From Actinoplanes sp. NBC_00393 (GTDB lineage: Bacteria > Actinomycetota > Actinomycetes > Mycobacteriales > Micromonosporaceae): a stretch of DNA of 64,000 bases. The stretch is taken from contig NZ_CP107942.1 of assembly GCF_036053395.1 (NCBI RefSeq), positions 5,298,501 to 5,362,500 on the forward strand. Reading direction: 5' to 3'. Positions 16,862 through 24,111 of the stretch are shown here, piece after piece. The notes beneath the pieces were generated by a model. The model did no database searches. It was not told the origin of the DNA and worked only from the letters and a program-made list of their open reading frames with translations. The translations under genes were made by a program, and so were the position numbers. Numbering within the stretch: position 1 is the stretch's first letter; each line of letters begins with the position of its first letter.

Positions 16862-17410
16862 TCACGGCACCCGGGAGCCGGTCCCGTAGCCGGGGATACC
16901 CTCGGCCTCTGCGATGTCCCGCAGGGTCTGCTGGTGCCGGGTGATGATCGGCGAGGCGTCCTCGGCGAGCTGCTTGACCGACTGCTCGCTGCCCTCCTCG
17001 ATCTGCTCGGAAGCCATCTTCAGCGCCTCGCGATGCACGGCCAACTGGGTGGACACGTAGTACTCGTCGAAGGCCGTCGCCTCCGCGGCCTGGTAACGCT
17101 CGGTCAGCGCCTTCTGTTCGGCGGTGGGCTCCATCGGGAGGGTGACTTTGAGATTCCGGGCGACGGTGTAGAGATCGGCGTTCATGTGGATGTGGTCGCG
17201 CATGAGGGAGGCGGCCAGGCTCTTCACCGCCGGGTCTGTGGTCTTCTGCCACGCGATCCGGCCGCCTTGGATCTCGGCAAGGTTGCCCTGATATGCGGCG
17301 CGCAGGAAGGTGGCGTCCTGGGCCGAGGGCTGGTCGGCGTGGGCGGCGCCGGCGGGCAGGACTACGACAGCGGCGGCGGCCAGGGCGGTGGCGATACGTC
17401 GCGGAAACAT
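16862..17410 (-). CDS. Secreted DUF4142 protein
   Basis: The 182-residue protein has a clear Sec signal peptide (MFPRRIATALAAAAVVVLP, cleavage near AHA-DQ at residue 25). The rest is an alpha-helical, ferritin-like DUF4142 domain (DATFLRAAYQGNLAEIQGG, MRDHIHMNADL, DEYYVSTQLAVHREAL). Function of the family is unknown; histidines and acids in the helices could bind metal, but ferritin ligands are not obvious. It converges with the PaaX-type gene, with an 11-bp gap. Confidence 0.85.
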   Translation of the reverse strand: MFPRRIATALAAAAVVVLPAGAAHADQPSAQDATFLRAAYQGNLAEIQGGRIAWQKTTDPAVKSLAASLMRDHIHMNADLYTVARNLKVTLPMEPTAEQKALTERYQAAEATAFDEYYVSTQLAVHREALKMASEQIEEGSEQSVKQLAEDASPIITRHQQTLRDIAEAEGIPGYGTGSRVP

Positions 17411-17523
17411 GGGAATAGCTCTCCTTTGCGTTGGATTTTTAGACTATCCAGCCCAAATAAGGATTTTTCCGTTTCACGGCTTAGCTGACGGCCGACCGCC
17501 CGCTTGGCCCGGTCGGGCCGGAC

Positions 17524-17604
17524 CAAGTTGCCAGGCCGGGCCGAGTTGCCGGGCCGGGTTGCCGGGCCGGGTTGCCGGGCCGGGTGACCGGGCCGGGTGA
17601 CCGG
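17524..17604. repeat. 13-bp GC-rich tandem array
   Basis: Variants of TTGCCGGGCCGGG repeat head to tail about six times, the last ones reading TGACCGGGCCGGG. Each unit is itself GGCC-centred and can fold. No coding role is apparent. Confidence 0.75.
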
Positions 17605-17811
17605 ACTAGAGAGCATTCGGTGTCGAGGTCTGGCCGCCGCTCGCTTGTTTCGGGGCCGCCCGGATCCGCTGTCGCCATTCCTTGCTCGCGCCGGCCGGCC
17701 CGTCTCGATTCCCGGCCGGTCATCGGGCGCGGCGGATCCTTCTTCGCCCAGGACCGGTCTGCGCCGTGGCCCGCCAGCACCGGCCGGGGCGGAGTCGCCG
17801 AGCGAGGCTTC

Positions 17812-17873
17812 CCGGTACGCGGCCACACCCGCTGTGGGTGTGGCTACATCCGCAGCGAGTGTGCTGGCCTCCG
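17812..17873 (+). repeat. Dispersed hairpin-rich repeat, copy 1
   Basis: About 60 bp starting GGCCACACCCGCTGTGGG match the reverse complement of a stretch near 28.77-28.83 kb at roughly 80% by eye. Both carry successive CACACCC/GGGTGTG arms able to fold as short hairpins. Both copies sit in non-coding space. Confidence 0.6.
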
Positions 17874-18146
17874 GAGAACCAGGGAACCGCCGGCATGTGA
17901 CGGGGGGTGAGCGTCGAGTGTGGTGGATCGGGTTTCGTGGCTGCTCGGGTGGGCCTGGACGCACCCGAACAACCACGCTCGGCGCCGTCGACCCCGGAAC
18001 AGGCCGGCAGGTAGCGGAAGCGCTACCCCGGCCGCCGGCAGACAACGTCGGCTGGCGGCCAAGCGATCGAACAGGCCACGCGGCCCGCCCTGGCGATCGC
18101 GGGCATCACGGCCCCTGCCGGACCTCGACCACGCAGCTGTCTACGG

Positions 18147-18356
18147 CTGCCCGGCCACCGCTCAGGCATGCTTCCCGGCCCAGGTGACCCGCACCGCTGG
18201 CGGCTGGTGCTGCCCGGCCACCGCTCACGCATGCTTCCCGGCTAAGGTGACCCGCACCGCTGGCGGCTGGTGCTGCCCGGCCGCCGCTCACGCATGCTTC
18301 CCGGCTCAGGTGACCCGCGTCGCTGGCGGCTGGTGCTGCCGGGCCGCCGCTCAGAC
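18147..18356. repeat. 63-bp minisatellite, three full copies and a partial fourth
   Basis: GCATGCTTCCCGG recurs at 18166, 18229 and 18292, an exact 63-bp period, and GTGACCCGC and TGGCGGCTGGTGCTGCC recur in register. A fourth unit is cut after 20 bp. Copies differ by only a few bases. There are no unique spacers, so it is not a CRISPR. In one frame it would encode Cys-rich 21-residue units, but no supported gene contains it. Confidence 0.9.
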
Positions 18357-18632
18357 GTGTTTCGCGATGTTCAAAGCGTGGGTGGGTAGCAGCTCCTTCG
18401 GGTCGCCGGGCCGCTGGCGATGAGACGTGGGGCTGAGGCTGCCGTTAGGCGAGTGGCTGCCAGCCGATTCGGCTCGCCAGCCCGCCGGCGGGAGGGTTGG
18501 CCTTGGAGGGGTGGCCGAGAGTGAGTGCGGCTCCCTGCCTCCTGTCAGCGGGGCGATGACGGGACCTCGACGACAAAAGCTCTATAGGGCGGTCGGAGCG
18601 GGTCCGAGCCTGCGGCTTCGGGTGTGGGTGGG

Positions 18633-18971
18633 TCAGTGGCGGGCGAGTTGTTCCTCGAGGTGGAAGACCTGGTCGAGGACGAGCATGCCCTGGTCGGGGC
18701 GGGCTTCGCCGAGCGACGGGAAGAACTCGGCCATCGCGGCCTGCCAGCGGGCGTTCACCTCGGTGCGGGCCATCGCCTCCTGGGCCGCGGCGAAGTCGTC
18801 GGTCTCCAGCGTGCCGACCAGGAGGCCGTCGGAGCGGAGGAACAGCCGGTAGTTGCGCCAGCCGGTGGCGGCGAGCGCTTCCAGCATTTCGGGCCACACG
18901 GCGGCGTGCGCCTCCCGGTAGGCATCGAGCTTCGCCGGATCGACCTGAAGCGTGAAACAGACGTGCGTCAA
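18633..18971 (-). CDS. rhaM: L-rhamnose mutarotase
   Basis: The 112-residue protein interconverts alpha- and beta-L-rhamnose in the cytoplasm. The RhaM fold motifs are present: VCFTLQVDPAKLDAYREAH (with the conserved His), VWPEMLEALAATGWRNY and an N-terminal beta strand. I chose the TTG start with AAGGAG about six bases upstream; the ATG further upstream lacks a site and adds an atypical extension. Other rhamnose genes are absent, so it stands alone. Confidence 0.85.
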   Translation of the reverse strand: MTHVCFTLQVDPAKLDAYREAHAAVWPEMLEALAATGWRNYRLFLRSDGLLVGTLETDDFAAAQEAMARTEVNARWQAAMAEFFPSLGEARPDQGMLVLDQVFHLEEQLARH

Positions 18972-19202
18972 AGGGGGCTCCTTCTGCGCGGGGCCGATAG
19001 CTGGTCCGTCCGCCATCATGCCGAGCCCGGCCCGGCCCGCCAAGATCGGCGCCGGAGTTGGAGCCGGCGCCGAGTTCGGGGCCGGGCCGAGGGCCAGGTG
19101 GGTTCGGGCCGAGGGCCGGGTGGGTTCGGGCCGAGGCGAGGGTTGGCGCCGCGCTGGAACTAGGGCCGGGGCCGGGGCCGGGGCTGGGCCGGAGTGGGGT
19201 GG

Positions 19203-19568
19203 TCAGCAGGTGGAGTGGAAGAGGCCGCCGACCGGGGCGGTGCCGGCCAAGTCGTTGTAGAGGCGGACGGCCTCGGTGGTCTCGGCCTCGTGGACCGTCA
19301 CGCCGCGGGCTCGGAGCAGCTCCAACGTGGCCGGGTCGACCTGCAGCCGGCTCTCCATTCCCCGGGACAGGATGACCGTGGTGGCGCCGTGGTCGAGCAG
19401 GTCCTGCACGTCGGCAGGCTGGATGCCGGGCGAGTGGCGGGTGCCGGTCTCGTTCCAGTCCCACGGCCGGCCGCCGCCGGGGTACAGCTTGTAGTCCTTT
19501 CCGTCGGGCAGGCCTTCGACCGACATGTGGCCCCACGAGATCGATGCGATGCGAGGTGATGGCTCCAT
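19203..19568 (-). CDS. Mth938-like domain protein
   Basis: The 121-residue protein matches the Mth938/NDUFAF3-like fold: ISWGHMSVEG, KLYPGGGRPWDWNETGTRHSPGIQPADVQ split over residues about 25-55, then VILSRGMESRLQV. Members are small and mostly uncharacterised; eukaryotic relatives help assemble respiratory complex I. The start ATG lies 25 bp from the divergent hydrolase start, so the two share a very short promoter region. Its 3' side is a GGCCGAGGGCC-type repeat with no gene. Confidence 0.75.
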   Translation of the reverse strand: MEPSPRIASISWGHMSVEGLPDGKDYKLYPGGGRPWDWNETGTRHSPGIQPADVQDLLDHGATTVILSRGMESRLQVDPATLELLRARGVTVHEAETTEAVRLYNDLAGTAPVGGLFHSTC

Positions 19569-19586
19569 GACAGTCGATGCTACTTT

Positions 19587-19602
19587 ATTTCGCATGCGAA
19601 AT
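19587..19602. promoter_or_regulatory. 16-bp perfect palindrome over a start codon
   Basis: ATTTCGCATGCGAAAT is perfectly palindromic, and its centre contains the ATG I assign to the hydrolase gene. A possible -10 TACTTT lies just upstream at 19581-19586, so the message may be leaderless. The MarR regulator encoded at the end of the same unit is the obvious candidate to bind it. Confidence 0.6.
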
Positions 19603-20457
19603 AGCGAGATCAACGTGCCGGTCGCGAGCGGCGGCACGATCGGCGGCACACTGTGGGAGCCGGCGGGCGAGCCGCACGCCGCCCTCGTCATCCATCCCGC
19701 CACCGCGACGCCGGAGCGGTTCTACGCCAACTTCGCGGCGTTCCTCGCCGAGCACGGGATCGCGACGGTCACCTACGACTACCGCGGCACCGGGCGGTCC
19801 GGGTCGCCGCGCACGCACCGCACCCTCGGCATGCGCGACTGGATGGAGGACGACGTCCCGGCTGTCGCCGCCTGGGCAGCCGAGCGGTTCCCCGGCCTGC
19901 CGCAGCTGGCGATCGGGCACAGCCTCGGCGGGCACGCGTTGTCGCTGGGCAATGGCACTGCCGGGCTGGCCGCCTTCGCACTGCTCGCCTCGCACGCGGG
20001 CACGGTCAATGCGATTCCGGATCCGATGGAGCGGTTCCGCGTACGCCTGGTGTTGCACCTCCTCGGCCCGGCGCTCGGAGCGGCCCTGGGTTACGTGCCC
20101 GCGCGCCGCCTGGGTCTGGGTGAAGACATCCCGGCCGCGGCGATGAGCCAGTGGGGTGGCTGGGCGCGCCTCCCGCGGTACTTCTTCGACGACCCGGCGA
20201 TGCGGGCCAGTGAGCGGGCCGCCACGGTCACCCAGCCGGTGCTCGCGCTGGGGTTCACCGACGACCCGTGGGCCACGCCGGGGCAGATCGACGTGCTGAC
20301 CGGCCATCTCACCGCGGCCAGCGTGGAGCGGCGCACCTATTCACCGGCGGACGGCGGGGTTCCGAAGATCGGGCATCACGGTTTTCTGCGCCGCGGCGTA
20401 CGCGAAACGCTCTGGCCCGAGGTCCTCGGCTGGCTCCGCAAGCATTCCGTGCGATGA
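19594..20457 (+). CDS. Alpha/beta hydrolase
   Basis: The 287-residue enzyme has the oxyanion/nucleophile motif GHSLGGH (nucleophile Ser), an upstream YDYRGTGRSG motif and a late His region (IGHHGFLR). The short lid (residues about 140-190) fits small ester or lactone substrates. I place the start at the ATG inside the palindrome; a start 27 bases earlier with weak GAGGTG upstream is the alternative. It overlaps the MarR gene by 4 bp (ATGA), forming a two-gene self-regulated unit. The substrate is unknown. Confidence 0.78.
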   Translation: MRNSEINVPVASGGTIGGTLWEPAGEPHAALVIHPATATPERFYANFAAFLAEHGIATVTYDYRGTGRSGSPRTHRTLGMRDWMEDDVPAVAAWAAERFPGLPQLAIGHSLGGHALSLGNGTAGLAAFALLASHAGTVNAIPDPMERFRVRLVLHLLGPALGAALGYVPARRLGLGEDIPAAAMSQWGGWARLPRYFFDDPAMRASERAATVTQPVLALGFTDDPWATPGQIDVLTGHLTAASVERRTYSPADGGVPKIGHHGFLRRGVRETLWPEVLGWLRKHSVR

Positions 20458-20861
20458 GCAACCGCCTGGTCTTCGAACTGCTGAGCGCGGAGCGCTCGAT
20501 CCGGCGCTGGATCGATGCGCGGGCCGGCGGCACCGGCATCGGGGCGGCCGGCGCCGGCGTGCTGTTCCACCTGGCCGCGCACGACAATGCCCTGGTCGGG
20601 GACGTGACTGCGGCGCTGGGCGCGTCGGCGTCCGGGGTGAGCGGCCTGATCAGCCGGCTGGAGAAGGGTGGTTTCGTCACGAAGTCGCCGGATCCGGTCG
20701 ATGCCCGGGCCGTGCGGCTGGCTCTCACCCCGCTGGGGCGGGAGGCGGTGGGCACCGCCCGGATCGTGGTCCGCGACCTCAACGCGCACCTGACCGAGGG
20801 CTTCTCCGAGGAGGAGTTGCGGACGGTGGCGCGCTGGCTCAACCACGCGGCGGCAATCTGA
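20454..20861 (+). CDS. MarR-family regulator
   Basis: The 135-residue winged-helix protein reads GDVTAALGASASGVSGLISRLEKGGFVTKSPDPVDARAV in the DNA-binding region (about 48-86), including the wing acid-Arg pair, and ALTPLGREAV after it. It is coupled to the alpha/beta hydrolase and probably represses it through the 16-bp palindrome at the operon start. Its ligand may be a phenolic or other small aromatic compound, as in many MarR proteins. Confidence 0.85.
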   Translation: MSNRLVFELLSAERSIRRWIDARAGGTGIGAAGAGVLFHLAAHDNALVGDVTAALGASASGVSGLISRLEKGGFVTKSPDPVDARAVRLALTPLGREAVGTARIVVRDLNAHLTEGFSEEELRTVARWLNHAAAI

Positions 20862-20948
20862 TTCGCCACAGTGCGGTCGTGTGTACTTCCCTAACAGCCC
20901 GGGGCATACCAGTGTGGTTCGTGGGTGCCCTGAGCTGAGGAGTGCAGC

Positions 20949-22325
20949 ATGCGTCATCGCGTGGTAGTCGTCGGAGCTGGATTCGGGGGTCTGTTCGCCA
21001 TCAAGGCGCTGCGCCGGGCGGACGTCGACATCACCCTGATCAACGGTACGGCGTACCACCTCTTCCAGCCGCTGCTGTACCAGGTCGCCACCGGCATCCT
21101 CTCCGAGGGCGAGGTGGCCCCGCCGATCCGCGAGGTCCTGAAGCGGCAGAAGAACGTGGACGTGCGGCTCGGCTGGGTGCAGGACGTGGACGTCGAGACG
21201 AAGACGGTCTCGGTGGCCGGGCCGGGCATCGACTACACCGTGGAGTACGACACGCTGATCGTCGCGGCCGGCGCCTCGCAGTCGTATTTCGGCAACGACG
21301 ACTTCGCCGAGCACGCGCCGGGCATGAAGAGCATCGACGACGCCCTGGAGCTGCGTGCCCGGATCTTCGGCGCGTTCGAGGTGGCCGACCTGCAGACCGA
21401 CCCGGAGGCCGTGGAGCGCTGGCTCACCTTCGTCGTGGTCGGCGCCGGCCCGACCGGCACCGAGATGGCCGGGCAGATCGCCGAGCTCGCGCACCGGACG
21501 CTGCCGGGGCAATACCGGCGGATCGACCCGCACAAGGCCCGGATCATCCTGGTCGACGCGGTCGGCGCGGTGCTGAACACGTTCGGCGACCACCTCTCCT
21601 CGCGGGCGCAGAAGCAGCTGGAGAAGATCGGCGTCGAGGTCCGGGTGAACACCAAGGTGGTCGGGGTCGACTCGACCGGCATCGAGGTGGAGGGCGAGCA
21701 CGGGCGCGAGCGGATCGGCTCGATGACCAAGGTGTGGGCGGCCGGGGTGGCCGCGCCGCCGCTGGCCACCAAACTCGCCGACGCGACCGGCACCAAGACC
21801 GACCGGGCCGGCCGGATCCTGGTGGAGAAGGACACCACGCTCCCCGGCCATCCGGAGATCTTCGTGCTCGGCGACATGATGAACCTGGCCGGCGAGGACG
21901 GCCGGCCACTGCCGGGTGTGGCGCAGGTCGCGATCCAGAGCGGGCGGCACGCCGCCGACCAGATCAAGCGGCGGCTCACCGGTAAGGAGACCGGGCAGGC
22001 CTTCAAGTACTTCGACAAGGGCAGCCTGGCCACGATCTCCCGGTTCTCGGCGGTGGCGAGCATCGGCAAGCTGCGGCTGTCCGGCTTCCCGGCCTGGGTG
22101 GTGTGGGTCGCCGTGCACCTGTTCTACCTGGTCGGCTTCAAGAACCGGGTGACCGCGGTGCTGCACTGGTTCGTCAGCTTCCTGGGCCGGGGCCGCTCCG
22201 AGCGGGTGGCGACGCAGCAGCAGGCGTTCGCCCGGCAGGCCATCCGAGCGTACGGCGACCCGTTCCGCCGTGCAGCCGAGGAGAATCAGCGAGCGGTGGC
22301 GGAGAGCGAGCCGACCGGGTCCTGA
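20949..22325 (+). CDS. ndh: Type II NADH dehydrogenase (NDH-2)
   Basis: The 458-residue flavoprotein oxidises NADH and reduces quinone at the membrane without proton pumping. Two Rossmann folds are visible: VVVVGAGFGGLFAIKAL at the N-terminus (FAD) and FVVVGAGPTGTEMAGQIAELA near 160-180 (NADH). The FAD-binding LPGVAQVAIQSGRHAA and C-terminal amphipathic/hydrophobic segment (WVVWVAVHLFYLVGFKNR) anchor it. The quinone-site AQ..IQ motif is present. The ATG start follows GAGGAG. Confidence 0.9.
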   Translation: MRHRVVVVGAGFGGLFAIKALRRADVDITLINGTAYHLFQPLLYQVATGILSEGEVAPPIREVLKRQKNVDVRLGWVQDVDVETKTVSVAGPGIDYTVEYDTLIVAAGASQSYFGNDDFAEHAPGMKSIDDALELRARIFGAFEVADLQTDPEAVERWLTFVVVGAGPTGTEMAGQIAELAHRTLPGQYRRIDPHKARIILVDAVGAVLNTFGDHLSSRAQKQLEKIGVEVRVNTKVVGVDSTGIEVEGEHGRERIGSMTKVWAAGVAAPPLATKLADATGTKTDRAGRILVEKDTTLPGHPEIFVLGDMMNLAGEDGRPLPGVAQVAIQSGRHAADQIKRRLTGKETGQAFKYFDKGSLATISRFSAVASIGKLRLSGFPAWVVWVAVHLFYLVGFKNRVTAVLHWFVSFLGRGRSERVATQQQAFARQAIRAYGDPFRRAAEENQRAVAESEPTGS

Positions 22326-22386
22326 TCAGCCGGGAGCGGGCCAGGTAGCGTGTACCGGCCCGCTGATCACCCGAGGAAGGTTCACC

Positions 22387-23043
22387 TTGGTCCCGGTAAC
22401 AACCCCGCTGCCGATGCCGCGCACCCGGACCATGGCTCCGGTCTTCCACGAGTTGACGCTGTTCCACGGCAGCATGGGCGCCGGCAAGTCGACGCTCGCG
22501 CTGCAGAACGCGTACAACCGGCGGCAGGCGGGACGCCCGGGCATCCTGCTGACCAGCATGGACCGGGCGGGCTCCGGGGTGATGTCGTCGCGGCTGGGTG
22601 TGATGGCCGACGCCATCGAGGTGACCGGCAGCACCGATCTGACCGCGCTGATCGCCGCGGAGGTGCCGGCCGGCGGTTTCGTGATCGTCGACGAGGCGCA
22701 GTTCCTCAAGATCGAGCAGGTCGAGCAGCTGGCCTGGGCGGTCGACGAGCTCTGCGTGGACGTCGACTGCTACGCGATCGCCACCGACTTCCGCTCGCAG
22801 CTGTTCCCCGGCTCGCGGCGGCTGCTGGAGCTCGCCGACCACACCGTCTCGCTGCAGGTCGAGGTGACCTGCTGGTGCGGGCGGCCGGGCCGGCAGAACG
22901 CGCGGATCGAGGACGGCCGGGTGGCCCGGGTCGGCGCCCAGGTCGCGGTCGGCGACGTGTCGGACGCCGCCGAGGTCACCTACCGCGTGCTGTGCCGGCG
23001 GCACTGGCGCGACGGCGAAGTGGGCCCGGAGGGTCAGGGGTAG
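22387..23043 (+). CDS. tdk: Thymidine kinase
   Basis: The 218-residue type II thymidine kinase phosphorylates thymidine for nucleotide salvage. Walker A is GSMGAGKST and the Walker B-like motif is IVDEAQF; the lasso region includes FRSQLFPGS. Zinc-site cysteines are partly present (CWCG and a later C..H pair in VLCRRHW). I chose a TTG start with GGAAGG six bases upstream; ATG at 22432 is the shorter alternative. The stop region overlaps the convergent nuclease gene by 10 bp. Confidence 0.88.
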   Translation: MVPVTTPLPMPRTRTMAPVFHELTLFHGSMGAGKSTLALQNAYNRRQAGRPGILLTSMDRAGSGVMSSRLGVMADAIEVTGSTDLTALIAAEVPAGGFVIVDEAQFLKIEQVEQLAWAVDELCVDVDCYAIATDFRSQLFPGSRRLLELADHTVSLQVEVTCWCGRPGRQNARIEDGRVARVGAQVAVGDVSDAAEVTYRVLCRRHWRDGEVGPEGQG

Positions 23044-23972
23044 ATCATCCAGGCGCGCAGGTCGCCCTTCGGGTCGAAGAGGTAGCCGCCGTCGCCGTAC
23101 GAGCGGTTCGCCGGGTCGTAGTTGGTGAAGATCGGCTGGGTCAGGCCCCAGTACTTGTGGGTGGCGGTGTTCTTCCCCTTGCCGACGTGCACGTAAAGGA
23201 CACCGCGGGCGGGCACCACGGTCCCGGACCGGAAGGTGTAGCGGCGCAGCGCGGAGTCCCGGACCCACCAGCCGGCCAGCGACACCGCCTTCGACGATCG
23301 GTTGCCGATCCGGAACCACTCGCCGTTCAGGTTGTCCTGGTCGACGCCGGGCGCGTCGCCGTTGACCCGCAGCGACAGACCGGCGCTCTGGGCCGGGCCG
23401 GAACCGCACTTGTCGGTGTCGTAAAGGTTGCGGTGCTCGCGGGCGGCGGCCTTGGCGGCCCGCCGGTACGCGTCGTCCCACGCCCATTCGCCGGCGAACG
23501 GCAGCCAGAGGGCGTGGCCGCGGCGGACCAGGTCGAGGCCGATGTCCTGCCACTTGCCGTTGATCTTCACGGCGGCGGAGCGCAGGGGCCGTCCGCCGCT
23601 CTTGCTGGAGGACTTGATCGAGGTCAGGCGTACCTTGCCGCCCCCGGCCTTGACCAGCTGCTCGACCCGCGCGGTCGCGGCCAGGCTGTGGCAGGCGCCG
23701 CGCCGTTTCGCCGCGTCCGGTGAGTAGACGGTCTGCTCCATCGCCTGCACGCCGATCAGCCGGATCGACTTGAGCGCCGTGGTGCCGTCACCGGCGACGT
23801 CCACGCGCAGGGTGTCGCCGTCGGCCACCCAGGAGACCTTGCCGGTCCACACCTGGCAGCGCGGGCTGCCGGCGTAGGTGGTGCAGGCGGTGGTCGCGGC
23901 CTGCGCGGGGGCGGGGAGGCCGGCGATCCCGACGGCGGTGGCAACGGCAAGGGTGGCGAGGCGGCGGAACAT
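23034..23972 (-). CDS. Secreted thermonuclease with lamin-tail domain
   Basis: The 312-residue exported protein has a signal peptide (residues 1-25, ending AQA-AT). A staphylococcal-nuclease-like domain (about 38-195) contains VADGDTLRVDV, IRLIGVQAMEQ and DLVRRGHALWLPF. A C-terminal lamin-tail-like beta domain (about 205-310) contains NLNGEWFRIGNRSSKAVSLAGWWVRD split over two strands. Such proteins degrade extracellular DNA or RNA. It converges on tdk. Catalytic Arg/Glu are present in the expected segments, so it is probably active. Confidence 0.85.
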   Translation of the reverse strand: MFRRLATLAVATAVGIAGLPAPAQAATTACTTYAGSPRCQVWTGKVSWVADGDTLRVDVAGDGTTALKSIRLIGVQAMEQTVYSPDAAKRRGACHSLAATARVEQLVKAGGGKVRLTSIKSSSKSGGRPLRSAAVKINGKWQDIGLDLVRRGHALWLPFAGEWAWDDAYRRAAKAAAREHRNLYDTDKCGSGPAQSAGLSLRVNGDAPGVDQDNLNGEWFRIGNRSSKAVSLAGWWVRDSALRRYTFRSGTVVPARGVLYVHVGKGKNTATHKYWGLTQPIFTNYDPANRSYGDGGYLFDPKGDLRAWMIYP

Positions 23973-24078
23973 GCACCATCCATCGGTCCCGGTCGGGGTA
24001 CAGATGAGGAATCCGGCCGGGTCGCGGCTCCCCCTGACCCGATCCTCTCCCGCCTCAACCGGGACCGATGGTGACGGC

Positions 24079-24101
24079 TGTGCCAGAAGTGGTCTGGCAC
24101 A
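24079..24101. terminator. Hairpin after the carboxypeptidase gene
   Basis: A perfect 9-bp stem (TGTGCCAGA with TCTGGCACA) and 5-base loop lies 11 bp beyond the carboxypeptidase stop. It fits a transcription terminator for that gene. Confidence 0.7.
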
Positions 24102-24111
24102 CGTTGCATGC

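Larger units (their letters stand above)
17411..18632. other. Gene-free, repeat-rich intergenic region
   Basis: About 1.2 kb has no coding frame with a convincing ribosome site, domain or codon pattern. It contains a 13-bp tandem array near 17.55 kb, a roughly 60-bp hairpin-rich element near 17.84 kb that recurs near 28.8 kb, and three copies of a 63-bp repeat at 18.15-18.36 kb. The first 60 bases upstream of the DUF4142 gene are AT-richer and may hold its promoter. The remainder shows nothing I recognise. Confidence 0.7.

Noticed and set aside
18147..18356. Possible CRISPR array
   Set aside because: Repeats are contiguous without unique spacers, and no cas genes are present.
17920..18423. 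Open frame with 21-residue Cys-rich repeats over the 63-bp array
   Set aside because: No ribosome site, Arg/Pro-rich random-like N-terminus, and the frame exists only because 63 is a multiple of three. Other frames of the array are equally open.
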